The notes beneath the pieces are model-generated. The model was given only the letters and a program-made list of their open reading frames with translations. It did no database searches and was not told where the DNA came from. This document shows, piece after piece, positions 21,649 through 34,514 of a DNA stretch of 64,000 nucleotides. Source of the DNA: Enterobacter cancerogenus. Lineage in GTDB: Bacteria; Pseudomonadota; Gammaproteobacteria; Enterobacterales; Enterobacteriaceae. Within the stretch, counting starts at the first letter, position 1. Each line of letters begins with the position of its first letter. The translations under genes were made by a program, and so were the position numbers. The DNA lies in the NCBI GenBank assembly GCA_000773965.1, contig JRUP01000038.1, positions 47,390 through 111,389 of the forward strand, in the 5' to 3' direction.

Positions 21649-22398
21649 ATGGCTAGTCATTTTGTACGTTGGATGGGTAACTCGCCGCTCTCTTCAGAGC
21701 TGTTTCGGGTTCCACAGGATGTGATTAACAGCGCCGAGCGCTTCCCTGACAAGCGCCGTAGCCGTTTTCTCGCCGCACGCGAATTGCTGGCTCAGCTGAT
21801 GCTGCGCGTCTATGGCATTCGTGAACTCCCGCCGCTTGTGACCACCAGCAGCGGACGACCTTGCTTTGCCGATCCTAACCTCCCTGACTTTAGTATTGCG
21901 TACGCCGGTAATATGGTCGGTGTGCTGCTGGCGGAAGAAGGCGGACGTGCGGGGTTGGATATGGAGATTGTCCGCGCCCACAGCCGTCAGACGCAGGACA
22001 CGCTCACGCAGGATCTCTCATCGGGTGAGAAAGCGTGGATCAACGCGCAGCAGGATTTTATGGAAGCGGTGACGCAAATCTGGACGCTGCGCCAGAGCAT
22101 CCTCAAATTAACCGGTGAAAGTGAGAACGGTGCCGGTTCGCTGCAGTTGCACCCTGCTGCCGGCCGTCTGCGCTCCAGCGTATTTCCGGATATTCAGGCG
22201 GTGTGTGATGCCGAGCCGATGCTGGTGTGGTCGTGTGCGCTCTCTCCGGGCACTGAGCGCTTATGCCTATGGGAGATTGATGCGCAGCAGCAGTGGCAGC
22301 CGCTGCGCGATGTTGAAATGAGCAAACCGAATATTGGCCCGCGCTCGCTGCGTCTGACCAGCCTCACTCCCACACCCCAGGAAATCGGACATCTCTAA
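21649..22398 (+). CDS. yieE: YieE, 4'-phosphopantetheinyl transferase superfamily protein with altered active site
   Basis: A 249-residue two-lobed PPTase-like protein. The metal-binding GVDIE-type motif is present as GLDME (102-106). The second catalytic motif, normally W-x-x-K-E-x-x-x-K, reads W145-T-L-R148-Q149-S-I-L-K153, so the metal-ligand Glu is Gln and the first Lys is Arg. Whether it can load carrier proteins is therefore open. It lies next to adeP and yieH as in E. coli. RBS GGAGCGACAG precedes the ATG. A shared terminator separates it from convergent adeP. Confidence 0.82.
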   Translation: MASHFVRWMGNSPLSSELFRVPQDVINSAERFPDKRRSRFLAARELLAQLMLRVYGIRELPPLVTTSSGRPCFADPNLPDFSIAYAGNMVGVLLAEEGGRAGLDMEIVRAHSRQTQDTLTQDLSSGEKAWINAQQDFMEAVTQIWTLRQSILKLTGESENGAGSLQLHPAAGRLRSSVFPDIQAVCDAEPMLVWSCALSPGTERLCLWEIDAQQQWQPLRDVEMSKPNIGPRSLRLTSLTPTPQEIGHL

Positions 22399-22401
22399 CA
22401 A

Positions 22402-22430
22402 AACAGGCCGCAATCGCGGCCTGTTGCTTT
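22402..22430. terminator. Terminator between convergent yieE and adeP
   Basis: Perfect 10-bp stem AACAGGCCGC / GCGGCCTGTT with AATC loop, followed on + by GCTTTTAG. It overlaps the last base of the adeP stop codon and mainly serves yieE. Confidence 0.85.
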
Positions 22431-23743
22431 TAGTGCGCGTCGATAAACGCGATTTTTAGCACAAACAGCAGGGCAACAATCACCACGCACGGGCTGATTT
22501 CACGCCAGCGTCCTGTGCCAAGCTTCATCACACAGTACGAGATGAAGCCCAGCGCGATACCTTCGGTGATCGAGAAGCTGAATGGCATCATCGCCGCCGT
22601 GACAAACGCCGGGACCGCTTCGGTGAGATCGTCCCAGCGCACGCGTGACAGTGACGCCGTCATCAAGACTCCCACATAGATCAGCGCACCTGCTGCCGCA
22701 TAAGAAGGCACCATCGCGGCCAGCGGTGACAGGAACATCACCAGCAGGAACAGAATCCCGGTGATGACCGCCATCAAGCCGGTACGGCCACCAATCGCCA
22801 CGCCGGAAGAGCTTTCGATATACGCCGTCACTGAAGAGGTGCCGATGAGCGAACCGGTCACCGAGCTGATGCTATCAACATACAGCGCCTGCTTCATACG
22901 CGGGAAAGTGCCCTTTTCATCGGTCAGTCCGGCCTTATCGGTGACACCGATCAGCGTGCCGGAAGAGTCGAACAGGTTGACCAGCATAAAGGAGAAGATC
23001 ACTCCCGCCATGCCGATGTTGAACGCCCCTTTAATATCGACCTGACCCACCACCGATGTCACTGCCGGCGGCGCGGCAAACACACCGCTGAATTTCACAT
23101 CGCCAATGGCTAAGCCAATCGCCGTAGTGACCACAATCGATACCAGCACCGCCGCGTGGATATTGCGTGAAGCCAGAATCGCGATAATGAAGAAGCCCAG
23201 CGCCCCCAGCAGTACGCTATGCGAGGTCAGGTTCCCGACCGTCACAATGGTGTCGGCATTCGGCACGATGATACCGGCGTTTTTCAGGCCCATCATGGCG
23301 ATAAACAGGCCGATACCGGCGGTGATGCCGACGCGCAGACTCATCGGGATATTAGCAATCATCCAGTAGCGCACACGCAGCAGCGTGAGGATCAGCAGAC
23401 CCAGTGCGCCCCAGAAGATCGCGCCCATACCAACCTGCCATGAGTAACCCATCGCGCCGACCACCACAAACGCGAAGAAGGCGTTCAGCCCCATTGCCGG
23501 TGCCAGCGCGACCGGCAAGTTCGCCACCAGCCCCATCAGGATGCTACCAAAGGCCGCTATCAAACAGGTGGTGACAAACACCGCCTGAGTATCCATGCCT
23601 GCGGCGCCCAGAATTTGCGGGTTTACAAAGACGATATACACCATCGTCAGGAAAGTCGTGAAACCGGCGATCACTTCGGTGCGCGCGGTTGTGCCGTGTT
23701 CCTGCAGCTTAAAGATGCGCTGCAACAAGCCCTGATTGTTCAT
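22430..23743 (-). CDS. adeP: Adenine permease AdeP (NCS2/AzgA family)
   Basis: A 437-residue polytopic permease of the AzgA-like branch of the NCS2 purine/H+ symporters. Typical features are GFTTFLTMVYIVFVNP at TM1, ALAPAMGLNAFFAF at TM3 and the VNLFDSSGTLIGVTDKAGL and SVTAYIESSSGVAIGGRTGL motifs in the substrate-binding repeat. Position next to yieE and yieH matches E. coli adeP (yieG), a high-affinity adenine importer. Close paralogues transport guanine/hypoxanthine, so specificity rests on synteny. Confidence 0.88.
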   Translation of the reverse strand: MNNQGLLQRIFKLQEHGTTARTEVIAGFTTFLTMVYIVFVNPQILGAAGMDTQAVFVTTCLIAAFGSILMGLVANLPVALAPAMGLNAFFAFVVVGAMGYSWQVGMGAIFWGALGLLILTLLRVRYWMIANIPMSLRVGITAGIGLFIAMMGLKNAGIIVPNADTIVTVGNLTSHSVLLGALGFFIIAILASRNIHAAVLVSIVVTTAIGLAIGDVKFSGVFAAPPAVTSVVGQVDIKGAFNIGMAGVIFSFMLVNLFDSSGTLIGVTDKAGLTDEKGTFPRMKQALYVDSISSVTGSLIGTSSVTAYIESSSGVAIGGRTGLMAVITGILFLLVMFLSPLAAMVPSYAAAGALIYVGVLMTASLSRVRWDDLTEAVPAFVTAAMMPFSFSITEGIALGFISYCVMKLGTGRWREISPCVVIVALLFVLKIAFIDAH

Positions 23744-23893
23744 TCAACTGTCCCGGAAAAAAATTTATCGCCGCGTATCCTATAGATTTTAGCGCAGCAA
23801 AACACTGATTATTCGCAAACGGTTGCCGGGGTCGCTTTCTACGCTCAGTGCGCTAGAGTGTCAGCTGGCTGTTTAATAAAAGGATGATGTGCG

Positions 23894-24553
23894 ATGTCAG
23901 TTGAATGTGTGTTTTTCGATTGCGACGGTACGCTGGTCGACAGTGAAGTGATCTGTACGCAGTCTTACGTCAACACCTTTGCCCAATACGGTATTGAACT
24001 CTCTTTGCAGCAGATGTTTGAGCAGTACAAAGGGGTGAAGCTCTATGACATCGTGCGGGATGTACTGGCGCAGCATCAAAAAGAAGTGCCCATCGAAGAA
24101 TTTGAAACCGCCTATCGCGCCGACGTCGCCCGCCTGTTTGATCTCGACCTGAAGCCGATTGCCGGAGCTAAAGCCCTGGTGGAGAGCGTGAAAGTGCCGA
24201 TGTGCGTGGTCTCCAACGGTACAGTGAAGAAGATGCAGCACTCGCTAGGCTTAACCGGCATGCTGCCGTACCTCGAAGGTCGGCTGTACAGCGGATACGA
24301 CATCAACCACTGGAAGCCCGATCCGGAATTGATGTATCACGCAGCTGAGCAGATGCAGGTGCCGATTGAGAAGTGCATTCTGGTGGATGATTCAGAGGCT
24401 GGTGCGCGTGCGGGGATCGCGGCGGGCATTCCGGTGTTTTATTACTGCGCTGATGCGCACAATCCGGAGTTGGATCATCCGCTGGTGACGCGCTTTGATG
24501 ATATGACGCAACTGCCCGCACTGTGGCGCGCACGGGGTTGGGATTTGGTGTAA
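23894..24553 (+). CDS. yieH: 6-phosphogluconate phosphatase YieH (HAD IA)
   Basis: A 219-residue HAD-superfamily phosphatase. Motif I is FFDCDGTLVDSE with D9 nucleophile and D11. Motif II is VVSNGT near residue 103, and motif III/IV is KPDPELM with LVDDSEAGARAG near 163. Cap type C1 fits beta-phosphoglucomutase-like enzymes. The E. coli orthologue acts on 6-phosphogluconate and purine phosphates. It is a single + strand gene divergent from adeP and ends in a short REP-like hairpin. Confidence 0.93.
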   Translation: MSVECVFFDCDGTLVDSEVICTQSYVNTFAQYGIELSLQQMFEQYKGVKLYDIVRDVLAQHQKEVPIEEFETAYRADVARLFDLDLKPIAGAKALVESVKVPMCVVSNGTVKKMQHSLGLTGMLPYLEGRLYSGYDINHWKPDPELMYHAAEQMQVPIEKCILVDDSEAGARAGIAAGIPVFYYCADAHNPELDHPLVTRFDDMTQLPALWRARGWDLV

Positions 24554-24558
24554 ACCCA

Positions 24559-24578
24559 GGGCGGCATGAATGTCGCCC
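24559..24578. repeat. REP-like hairpin after yieH
   Basis: GGGCGGCAT-GA-ATGTCGCCC has the same stem as the yidC terminator (18567-18586), but without a T run. It lies 5 bp past the yieH stop. Confidence 0.75.
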
Positions 24579-24639
24579 CTGCAGAAACCGGCGCATGGTG
24601 TCCGGGCAATGCATGATGCAAATCGACTGACCCCAAAAG

Positions 24640-24677
24640 TGTTACCTCTGTGGTCGGTCTGATCTGTTACCTCTGTG
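24640..24677. repeat. Direct repeat TGTTACCTCTGTG, possible IS-end relic
   Basis: TGTTACCTCTGTG occurs at 24640-24652 and again at 24665-24677, 25 bp apart, each followed by a GGTC or CCCGG context. The 229-bp yieH-MFS gap holds no gene. The arrangement looks like the end of a lost transposable element of the IS3/IS481 kind, but no transposase fragment is present. Confidence 0.4.
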
Positions 24678-24747
24678 CCCGGTGGAACCTGGTGCTGCCC
24701 CTATAGAGGCCGGTGTGCGATTTTGATCAGTTCGCAGATCTAATAGA

Positions 24748-24765
24748 GTGCGCATTTATGCGCAC
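24748..24765. repeat. Hairpin GTGCGCAT-TT-ATGCGCAC at the MFS gene 3' end
   Basis: A perfect 8-bp inverted repeat with TT apex, 17 bp past the stop codon of the minus-strand MFS gene. It has the same apex as the other hairpins of this family. It may stabilise or end the message. Confidence 0.65.
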
Positions 24766-24782
24766 CAGGTAACCTAAACGCC

Positions 24783-26021
24783 TTAGCCAATCGCGCCCAG
24801 TGAATCCTCGTTACTCTGCTTCTTCGGCAGCAGGAACAGTGTCGCAACGATATCCAGCAGATAAATCAGCGCCAGCAAAGTGATGGCCGCAGTAAAGGAT
24901 ATTTGCGCCGCCAGCAGGCCGATCACCAGCGGACCAAAGCCGCCGACACCGCGTCCAAGGTTGAACAACACGTTCTGCGCGGTTGCGCGCGCCTGCGGTG
25001 GGAAGGTGTCCGAGATCAGCGCGCCGTAACCGCCAATCATGCCATTCACAAACATCCCCATGATCGCGCCGGTAAACAGCATCACCGTTGGATCGCGCAA
25101 CTGCGCATACACCACGACCATGGCGACCGCGCCAAACTGGTACAGCAGGAAAATCTTCCAGCGCGCGAAGCGATCGGCCAATACACCAAACAGCCAGATG
25201 CCAAAGGTCATGCCGACCACGGTCACCGCTGTCCACAGGCCGGATTTGGTCAGGCTAAAACCAAAACTGGATGAGAGGTAACTTGGCATCCAGATCATCA
25301 GACCGTAATAACCGAAGTTCTGCACTGAGCAGAGGATGAAAATCCCGAGACTGGCTTTGCTGGTGGCGCGATCGGCAAACAGCAATTTGATGCGCGCGGC
25401 GAATGACAGCTGTGGCGTCTTCTCAACATGGCGCGTGAAGCCTTCCGGCTCGCCCATGCTACGGCGAATCACAAATGACACCAGTGCAGGCAACAGGCCC
25501 ACCAGGAACATACCGCGCCAGCCAATCACACTTAACAGCGGTGGGGTAATAAACGCCGCCAGCAATACACCCAGTTGCCAGCCGATGCCGACCCACGCCG
25601 AGGCGCGATTGCGCTTCTCTTTTGGCCAGGCTTCGGCAATCAGCGCCATGCCAATACCAAACTCACCGCCTAAGCCCACGCCCGCCAGCGTGCGATAGGC
25701 CAACAGATCCCAGTAGCCCTGCGCCACCGCGCACAGCCCGGTGAAGATTGAGAACATCAGGATCGTCACGGTAAGAATACGGATACGACCATAGCGATCG
25801 CTGAGATGACCAAACACAATGCCACCGATCACCGCGCCGATCAGCGTCCAGGTGACCAGCGAACCGGCCTGAGAGGGATCGAGCGCCAGCGAGACGCTGA
25901 TCGCCGGTAACATAAAGCCCAGAATTAACAGATCGAATCCGTCCATCGCGTAGCCACTAATAGCAGCAACCATCGCTTTCGCCGGCGTCACGGCGTTCTT
26001 TTTCGTTGTTGGGGAAGACAT
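24783..26021 (-). CDS. MFS transporter, substrate unknown
   Basis: A 412-residue major facilitator with 12 predicted helices. The D1 motif DGFDLLILGFMLPAIS in TM1 and GHLSDRYGRIR in the TM2-3 loop are characteristic of sugar/organic-acid:H+ symporters of the AAHS/SHS kind (aromatic acids, sialic acid, lactate). TM4 carries GVGLGGEFGIGMALIAEAWP. It stands alone between yieH and phoU without catabolic genes, so substrate cannot be inferred. It occupies the region where E. coli has cbr/bgl genes. Confidence 0.8.
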   Translation of the reverse strand: MSSPTTKKNAVTPAKAMVAAISGYAMDGFDLLILGFMLPAISVSLALDPSQAGSLVTWTLIGAVIGGIVFGHLSDRYGRIRILTVTILMFSIFTGLCAVAQGYWDLLAYRTLAGVGLGGEFGIGMALIAEAWPKEKRNRASAWVGIGWQLGVLLAAFITPPLLSVIGWRGMFLVGLLPALVSFVIRRSMGEPEGFTRHVEKTPQLSFAARIKLLFADRATSKASLGIFILCSVQNFGYYGLMIWMPSYLSSSFGFSLTKSGLWTAVTVVGMTFGIWLFGVLADRFARWKIFLLYQFGAVAMVVVYAQLRDPTVMLFTGAIMGMFVNGMIGGYGALISDTFPPQARATAQNVLFNLGRGVGGFGPLVIGLLAAQISFTAAITLLALIYLLDIVATLFLLPKKQSNEDSLGAIG

Positions 26022-26140
26022 TTAACAGCACCTGGCAGAAAAAAGTGCGCCAAGTATAAAGAGAGGGAATCGCAGAGACCAATCAGAAATGAAGATGGCT
26101 GCCTGTTTGCCACAGTGGCAACAGGCAGCCGAAACGGCAA

Positions 26141-26875
26141 TTAAGAGGGTTTATTGCTGCCGTCGTCACCTGACAGCAGTTCATCCAGCTTGTCGCCGCC
26201 AACGTGACGGAAATCCTGACCTTTAACGAAATAGAAGATAATTTCGCAGATGTTCTGGCAACGGTCACCGATACGCTCGATAGCGCGGGCACAGAACAGC
26301 GCCGTCAGTACACTTGGGATGGTGCGGGGATCTTCCATCATGTAGGTCATCAGCTGACGCACAATGCCTTCGTACTCTTTGTCGACCTTCTTATCTTCAC
26401 GATAGATCTTAATGGCTTCATTCAGATCCATACGCGCGAAGGCATCCAGCACGTCGTGCAGCATCTGCACGGTGTGGCGACCCAGAGACTCCAGGCTCAC
26501 CAGCAGAGGCAAGTGCTGCTGGCTGAACTTCTCCAACGCCGTGCGACTGATTTTCTCCGCAACGTCACCGATACGTTCCAGCTCAGAGATAGTCTTGATG
26601 ATCGCCATGACCAGACGCAAATCGATCGCGGTTGGCTGACGTTTGGCGATGATGCGCACGCAGGCTTCATCAATCTCCACTTCCATCATGTTGACCTTCT
26701 GGTCACCGTCGATGACGCGACGTGCCAGCTCGCCATCCTGGTTGTGCATCGCGGTAATGGCATCGGTAAGCTGCTGCTCCACCATGCCACCCATGATCAT
26801 CACCTGGGTGCGAATGTGTTCCAGCTCCGCGTTGAACTGACCGGAGATGTGTTTGTTCAGATTCAAATTGTCCAT
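26141..26875 (-). CDS. phoU: Phosphate signalling protein PhoU
   Basis: A 244-residue all-helical protein, two copies of a three-helix bundle with metal-binding E/D-x-x-x-D patches ([15 protein letters not shown] and [17 protein letters not shown]). It links PstB with PhoR and keeps the Pho regulon off when phosphate is plentiful. The length is typical. It is last in pstSCAB-phoU, 14 bp after pstB. Confidence 0.98.
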   Translation of the reverse strand: MDNLNLNKHISGQFNAELEHIRTQVMIMGGMVEQQLTDAITAMHNQDGELARRVIDGDQKVNMMEVEIDEACVRIIAKRQPTAIDLRLVMAIIKTISELERIGDVAEKISRTALEKFSQQHLPLLVSLESLGRHTVQMLHDVLDAFARMDLNEAIKIYREDKKVDKEYEGIVRQLMTYMMEDPRTIPSVLTALFCARAIERIGDRCQNICEIIFYFVKGQDFRHVGGDKLDELLSGDDGSNKPS

Positions 26876-26889
26876 GTGCGTCTCCTGAA

Positions 26890-27666
<777 letters not shown>

Positions 27667-27707
27667 TCATCTCTCATGTGCAGCGCCGCCGAAGCCGCGC
27701 CGGGAAA

Positions 27708-29617
<1,910 letters not shown>

Positions 29618-29644
29618 TCAGGGGAGACTGACCGGGTCATTCGC

Positions 29645-30688
29645 TTACTTGTAAATCGCTTTGCCTGAGCTGTCTTTGATGTTCGCTTTCCAGGCAGTAC
29701 GAATCTGGTTAGCAACGCTTTCTGGCAGCGCAGCGTAATCCAGTGCGGTTGCAGTTTTGCTGCCGCCTTTATAAGCCCAGTCGAAGAACTTCATCACTTC
29801 TGCACCTTTAGCCGCATCAGCCTGCTCTTTGTAGATCAGGATGAAGGTGGTAGAAGAGATTGGCCATGCATCGGCACCTTTCTGGAAGGTCAGGTCTTGA
29901 GCGAAAGATTTGCTCCAGTCTGCGCCTTTAGCAGAGTTAGAGAAGGTAGTTTCGCTCGGAGCAACTGGCTTGCCATCTGCATCCATCAGTTTGGTGTAGG
30001 TCAGGTTGTTCTGCTTAGCATACGCATATTCTACGTAGCCGATTGAACCCGGCAGACGCTGTACGAAGGCTGCAACGCCGTCGTTACCTTTACCGCCCAG
30101 ACCGGTTGGCCAGTTAACGGTGTTGCCTTTACCAATTTTGCTGTTCCAGTCTGCGTTCACTTTAGACAGGTAGCTGGTGAACACGAAAGAGGTACCTGAA
30201 CCATCTGCGCGGCGAACCACGTTGATGTTGGTGTCTGGCAGTTTCACGCCTGGGTTCAGCTTAGTGATCGCCGGGTCGTTCCACTTTTTGATGTTGCCCA
30301 GGTAGATATCGCCAACGGTTTTGCCGTCCAGCGTCAGTTCACCTGATTTCACGCCTGGGATGTTAACGGCCAGTACCACGCCACCGATAACGGTAGGGAA
30401 CTGGAACAGACCATTTTTATCCAGATCGGCATCACTTAACGGCGCATCAGACGCACCGAAATCGACGGTTTTAGCGATGATTTGCTTAACGCCGCCTGAA
30501 GAACCAATACCCTGATAGTTGATTTTGCTACCGGTGGCTTGCTGATACTCTGCTGCCCACTTGGCATAAACCGGTGCCGGGAATGTACCGCCAGCGCCAG
30601 TCAGGTCGGTGGCTGCAAAAGCAGATACCGCGCTTACTGCGAAGGTGGCGGCGAGGATTCGGGCTACGGATGTACGCATCAGTGTCAT
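29645..30688 (-). CDS. pstS: Periplasmic phosphate-binding protein PstS
   Basis: A 347-residue class II solute-binding protein. The signal peptide is residues 1-25, cleaved after AVSAFA. The mature start [19 protein letters not shown], the [11 protein letters not shown] loop and [13 protein letters not shown] are phosphate-binding segments. The ATG at 30688 follows GGAGGGAAC and is preferred to a longer in-frame extension. Two Pho boxes lie upstream, so expression is induced by PhoB under phosphate limitation. Confidence 0.98.
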   Translation of the reverse strand: MTLMRTSVARILAATFAVSAVSAFAATDLTGAGGTFPAPVYAKWAAEYQQATGSKINYQGIGSSGGVKQIIAKTVDFGASDAPLSDADLDKNGLFQFPTVIGGVVLAVNIPGVKSGELTLDGKTVGDIYLGNIKKWNDPAITKLNPGVKLPDTNINVVRRADGSGTSFVFTSYLSKVNADWNSKIGKGNTVNWPTGLGGKGNDGVAAFVQRLPGSIGYVEYAYAKQNNLTYTKLMDADGKPVAPSETTFSNSAKGADWSKSFAQDLTFQKGADAWPISSTTFILIYKEQADAAKGAEVMKFFDWAYKGGSKTATALDYAALPESVANQIRTAWKANIKDSSGKAIYK

Positions 30689-30769
30689 GTTCCCTCCAGG
30701 GGATTTAAAAAAAATCAGGCTCAATGCCATTTTAGTTGGAGTCAGTGATTGCTGCTGGAGGGAAAATAG

Positions 30770-30818
30770 GACAGTTTGATGACAGTGAAATGTACGAAAT
30801 ATGACAGTTATATGACAC
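30770..30818 (-). promoter_or_regulatory. Two tandem Pho boxes upstream of pstS
   Basis: Read on the minus strand, TGTCATATAACTGTCAT (complement of 30801-30817) and CTGTCATCAAACTGTC (complement of 30770-30785) each contain two CTGTCAT-like 7-mers spaced 4 bp, as in PhoB sites. The nearer box ends about 80 bp before the pstS ATG. Confidence 0.88.
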
Positions 30819-30831
30819 CGTTTAAAAAGCA

Positions 30832-30858
30832 AGCGGACCCGTTGCAGGCCCGCCCTTT
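30832..30858 (-). terminator. Weak terminator after glmS
   Basis: GCGGACC / GGCCCGC stem with one mismatch and a 7-nt loop between glmS and the pstS control region. On the minus strand it is followed by TTGCTTTTTAAA. Confidence 0.55.
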
Positions 30859-30865
30859 TTATAGA

Positions 30866-32695
30866 TTATTCAACAGTAACCGATTTTGCCAGGTTACGGG
30901 GCTGGTCAACGTCGGTGCCTTTAATCAGCGCAACGTGATACGAAAGCAGCTGCAACGGCACGGTGTAGAAGATCGGTGCTATCACCTCTTCGACGTGTGG
31001 CAGTGAGATGATTTTCATGCCCTCGCTGTCGCTGAAACCCGCATCCTGATCGGCAAACACATACAGCAAACCGCCGCGCGCGCGCACCTCTTCAATGTTC
31101 GATTTCAGCTTCTCCAGCAGTTCGTTATTCGGCGCAACGACGATCACCGGCATATCGGCATCAATTAGCGCCAGCGGGCCGTGTTTCAGCTCTCCGGCGG
31201 CGTAGGCTTCTGCGTGAATATAAGAGATCTCTTTCAGCTTCAGCGCGCCTTCCATCGCGATCGGATACTGATCGCCACGACCCAGGAACAACGCATGATG
31301 CTTGTCAGAGAAACCTTCCGCCAGGCTTTCAATCACTTTATCCTGCGCCAACATCTGCTCAATGCGGCTTGGCAATGCCTGCAGCGCATGCACAATTTCG
31401 TGCTCGGTTTCTGGCTTCATGCCATGCAGACGACCCAGTTTTGCCACCAGCATCAGCAACACCGCCAACTGAGTGGTGAAGGCTTTAGTGGAGGCCACAC
31501 CAATTTCGGTGCCGGCTTTGGTCATCAGCGCCAGATCGGATTCACGCACCAGCGAAGAGCCGGCAACGTTACAGATGGCCAGCGAACCGAGATAACCCAG
31601 CTCTTTCGACAAGCGCAGCGCGGCTAGCGTATCGGCGGTTTCACCCGATTGCGACAGGGTGATCAGCAGGCTGTTTTTACGCACGGCGGATTTGCGATAG
31701 CGGAATTCAGAGGCGATTTCCACATCACAAGGAATGTTGGCCAGTGACTCAAACCAGTAGCGCGACACCATCCCGGAGTTATACGAGGTACCGCAGGCGA
31801 TAATCTGGATGTGCTCAACCTTGCTCAGCAAGGCTTCGGCATTGGCACCCAGTTCGCTGAGATCGATCTGCCCATGATTAAAACGACCAGTGATGGTGTT
31901 TTTAATCGCGTTCGGCTGCTCATAGATCTCTTTCTGCATGTAGTGACGATAGGCACCTTTATCACCAGCATCGTACTGCGCCGTGGATTCGATTTCCGCG
32001 CGTTTGGCTGTCTTGCCATCACGATCGATGACGGTGACTTCACGGCGCGTAATCTCGGCGATATCACCCTCTTCCAGATACATAAAGCGGCGGGTTACCG
32101 GCAGCAAGGCCAGCTGATCGGAAGCGATAAAGTTTTCGCCGACGCCACGGCCAATCACCAGCGGGCTACCAGAACGGGCTGCCACCAGTACGGATGGATC
32201 GCGGCTGTCCATGATCACCATGCCATAAGCACCGCGCAGTTGCGGGATCACGCGCAGTACCACTTCGCGTAATGTGCCGCCCTGCTTCTGCTCCCAGTGC
32301 ACCAGATGCGCCACCACTTCGGTGTCGGTTTCTGAAGCAAAGGTATAGCCGCGCTCAATCATCTGCGCGCGCAGTGGCTCATGGTTCTCAATGATGCCGT
32401 TATGCACAATGATGATGTGCTCAGAGACATGCGGATGCGCATTGGCTTCTGATGGCTCACCGTGGGTTGCCCAACGGGTGTGGGCGATACCGGTACCACC
32501 AATCAGCGGCTGCTGCTCTGCGGCTTCGGCCAGATTGGCCACTTTGCCGAGACGACGCAAACGCGTCATATGTCCCTGACGATCCACCACTGCCAGACCC
32601 GCAGAGTCATAACCGCGATACTCAAGACGACGCAGACCTTCCAGCAGAATTTCTGCGATGTCACGCTGCGCTACTGCACCAACAATTCCACACAT
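30866..32695 (-). CDS. glmS: Glucosamine-6-phosphate synthase GlmS
   Basis: A 609-residue enzyme that converts fructose 6-phosphate and glutamine to glucosamine 6-phosphate, the first step toward UDP-GlcNAc. The N-terminal glutaminase has nucleophile Cys2 ([10 protein letters not shown]) and [16 protein letters not shown]. Two SIS isomerase domains follow ([19 protein letters not shown]), and the tail is AKSVTVE. Length equals E. coli GlmS. It is downstream of glmU as in E. coli, but a full ERIC element lies between them. No glmS ribozyme is seen, as expected for enterobacteria. Confidence 0.99.
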   Translation of the reverse strand: MCGIVGAVAQRDIAEILLEGLRRLEYRGYDSAGLAVVDRQGHMTRLRRLGKVANLAEAAEQQPLIGGTGIAHTRWATHGEPSEANAHPHVSEHIIIVHNGIIENHEPLRAQMIERGYTFASETDTEVVAHLVHWEQKQGGTLREVVLRVIPQLRGAYGMVIMDSRDPSVLVAARSGSPLVIGRGVGENFIASDQLALLPVTRRFMYLEEGDIAEITRREVTVIDRDGKTAKRAEIESTAQYDAGDKGAYRHYMQKEIYEQPNAIKNTITGRFNHGQIDLSELGANAEALLSKVEHIQIIACGTSYNSGMVSRYWFESLANIPCDVEIASEFRYRKSAVRKNSLLITLSQSGETADTLAALRLSKELGYLGSLAICNVAGSSLVRESDLALMTKAGTEIGVASTKAFTTQLAVLLMLVAKLGRLHGMKPETEHEIVHALQALPSRIEQMLAQDKVIESLAEGFSDKHHALFLGRGDQYPIAMEGALKLKEISYIHAEAYAAGELKHGPLALIDADMPVIVVAPNNELLEKLKSNIEEVRARGGLLYVFADQDAGFSDSEGMKIISLPHVEEVIAPIFYTVPLQLLSYHVALIKGTDVDQPRNLAKSVTVE

Positions 32696-32782
32696 AATAG
32701 TTTCCTGACTTCATGGCTTTCGGCCATTGCGTTGTCATCTGACCTGATTGTTCCCCGAGCCTTGTAGAGAGTGGGGATCTAC

Positions 32783-32901
32783 CTTTCATACTTCAAATTT
32801 CAGGTGCGTTGGCTACGCGCATTCACCTCAGTCACTGACTTCAGTCAGCTCCTGAGGATTCGCGCTTGCCGCCTTTCTGAAACTCGAATGATTTCGGGTA
32901 G
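32783..32901. repeat. Full-length ERIC element between glmU and glmS
   Basis: Reading the minus strand, it starts TACCCGAAATCATTCGAG and ends TTTGAAGTATGA. It contains the ERIC core CGAATCCTCAGGAGCTGACT / CAGTCAGTGACTGAGGTGA. It occupies half of the 243-bp glmU-glmS spacer, the region where the GlmZ small RNA acts on glmS mRNA in E. coli. Confidence 0.88.
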
Positions 32902-32938
32902 TTTTTTTCACGGGCCGATCTTTGCCGACCCTTAAAAT

Positions 32939-34309
32939 TTATTTTTTCTTAACCGGACGCTGCCAGCCAGGCTTCTGATTCTGTTCTTTACGGTTGTAAA
33001 CCAAATCGGCTGCGGTGACATCTTTCATTACCGTAGTACCTGCCGCGATGGTCGCGCCAGCCGCGACGGTGACAGGAGCCACCAGCTGGGTATCGGAGCC
33101 GACAAATACGTTGTCGCCGATAATGGTTTTCGATTTATTCGCGCCATCGTAGTTACAGGTGATGGTACCTGCACCGATATTCACGCCCGCACCAATTTCG
33201 GCATCGCCAAGATAGGAAAGATGGCCGGCTTTAGAACCTTTGCCCAGCGTGGCTTTTTTCATCTCAACGAAATTGCCCACGTGCGCCTCTTCCGCCAACT
33301 CGCTGCCAGGGCGCAGACGCGCGAACGGGCCAACGGTGCAGGCAGCGGCTAAGGTCGCATCTTCGAGGACTGAATAAGAGCTGATTTCACAATCATCACC
33401 AATCACGCTGTTTTTGATAATGCAGCCCGCGCCGATTTTCACGCGATCGCCCAGCGTCACCTTGCCTTCAATGATGACATTCGTGTCGATCTCAACGTCA
33501 CGACCGTGCGCCAGCGTACCGCGCAGATCGAAACGCGCCGGATCGCGCAGCATCACACCTGCCAGTAGCAGCTTTTCGGCTTGCTCTGTTTGATAAGCGC
33601 GCTCCAGCGTGGCCAGTTGCAGGCGATTGTTCACGCCATCGGTTTCACTGATACGGGCAGGATGTACCGCGTTGATCACGCGACCTTCGTGATGCGCCAT
33701 AGCGATGATATCGGTGATATAAAACTCGCCTTGAGCATTGTTATTGTTGAGCTGCGCCAGCCAGCGTTTGAGGTCGCCGCCGTTGGCAATCAGGATGCCG
33801 GTGTTAATTTCCTGAATCTTCAACTGCTCTGCTGAGGCATCTTTCTGCTCAATGATGCCGGTCACCGTGCCGTTTTCACGCACGATGCGACCATAGCCGG
33901 TAGGATTGTCTAACACCACGGTGAGCAAACCGATTCCACCTTCAGGTTTCTCTTCACGCAGACGCTGTAAAGTGGCTTGCGAGATCAGCGGCACATCGCC
34001 GTACAGCATCAGGATGTCTTCGTCATCGGCAAAGAAAGGTGCTGCCTGCTGCATTGCATGGCCGGTACCCAGTTGCTCGGCCTGCAATACCCAGTTCAAC
34101 GTGTTGTGGGCCAGTTTCTCTTGCAGCAGATCGCCGCCGTGACCGTACACCAGATGCACTTGCTGGGCTCCAAGGCCGGTCGCCGCATCAATCACATGCT
34201 GAACCATCGGTTTGCCTGCCAGGGTGTGCAGTACTTTGGGCAGATCGGAATACATACGGGTGCCTTTGCCAGCGGCTAAAATCACCACACTCATTGCGCT
34301 TGTAGACAT
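32939..34309 (-). CDS. glmU: Bifunctional GlmU (GlcN-1-P acetyltransferase / UDP-GlcNAc pyrophosphorylase)
   Basis: A 456-residue two-domain enzyme making UDP-GlcNAc. The N-terminal Rossmann uridylyltransferase has [25 protein letters not shown] and YGDVPLI. The C-terminal left-handed beta-helix (from about residue 250) has hexapeptide repeats and [21 protein letters not shown] and [16 protein letters not shown] at the acetyltransferase site. The length is exactly that of E. coli. Confidence 0.99.
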   Translation of the reverse strand: MSTSAMSVVILAAGKGTRMYSDLPKVLHTLAGKPMVQHVIDAATGLGAQQVHLVYGHGGDLLQEKLAHNTLNWVLQAEQLGTGHAMQQAAPFFADDEDILMLYGDVPLISQATLQRLREEKPEGGIGLLTVVLDNPTGYGRIVRENGTVTGIIEQKDASAEQLKIQEINTGILIANGGDLKRWLAQLNNNNAQGEFYITDIIAMAHHEGRVINAVHPARISETDGVNNRLQLATLERAYQTEQAEKLLLAGVMLRDPARFDLRGTLAHGRDVEIDTNVIIEGKVTLGDRVKIGAGCIIKNSVIGDDCEISSYSVLEDATLAAACTVGPFARLRPGSELAEEAHVGNFVEMKKATLGKGSKAGHLSYLGDAEIGAGVNIGAGTITCNYDGANKSKTIIGDNVFVGSDTQLVAPVTVAAGATIAAGTTVMKDVTAADLVYNRKEQNQKPGWQRPVKKK

Positions 34310-34510
34310 AACTATCCTGACTCAATTTATCTTTCGAAAGTGTAAGGTTTACCCCTGAGATTACTACATTTTTCTCGGACCGAAATTAGCGGATAAAGAT
34401 GAAAGGGTGATCGGGGATAAAACCCTGCGCTGATGAGAGCATCGCGTACTGAAATGGCTGAGTTAGCGCGCAATGATCACCTTAAGCCGCAGCACCGCGA
34501 TTTATCGCAG
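34310..34510. other. glmU upstream region and atpC downstream gap
   Basis: The 254-bp gap between atpC and glmU holds the atp terminator at its left end and a small hairpin GCGAT-TT-ATCGC (34497-34508). The glmU promoter must lie to its right, but clear boxes were not identified. Confidence 0.4.
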
Positions 34511-34514
34511 ACAA

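Noticed and set aside
32696-32938. Possible glmS ribozyme in the glmS leader
   Set aside because: The spacer is taken up by an ERIC repeat; glmS ribozymes belong to Gram-positive lineages.
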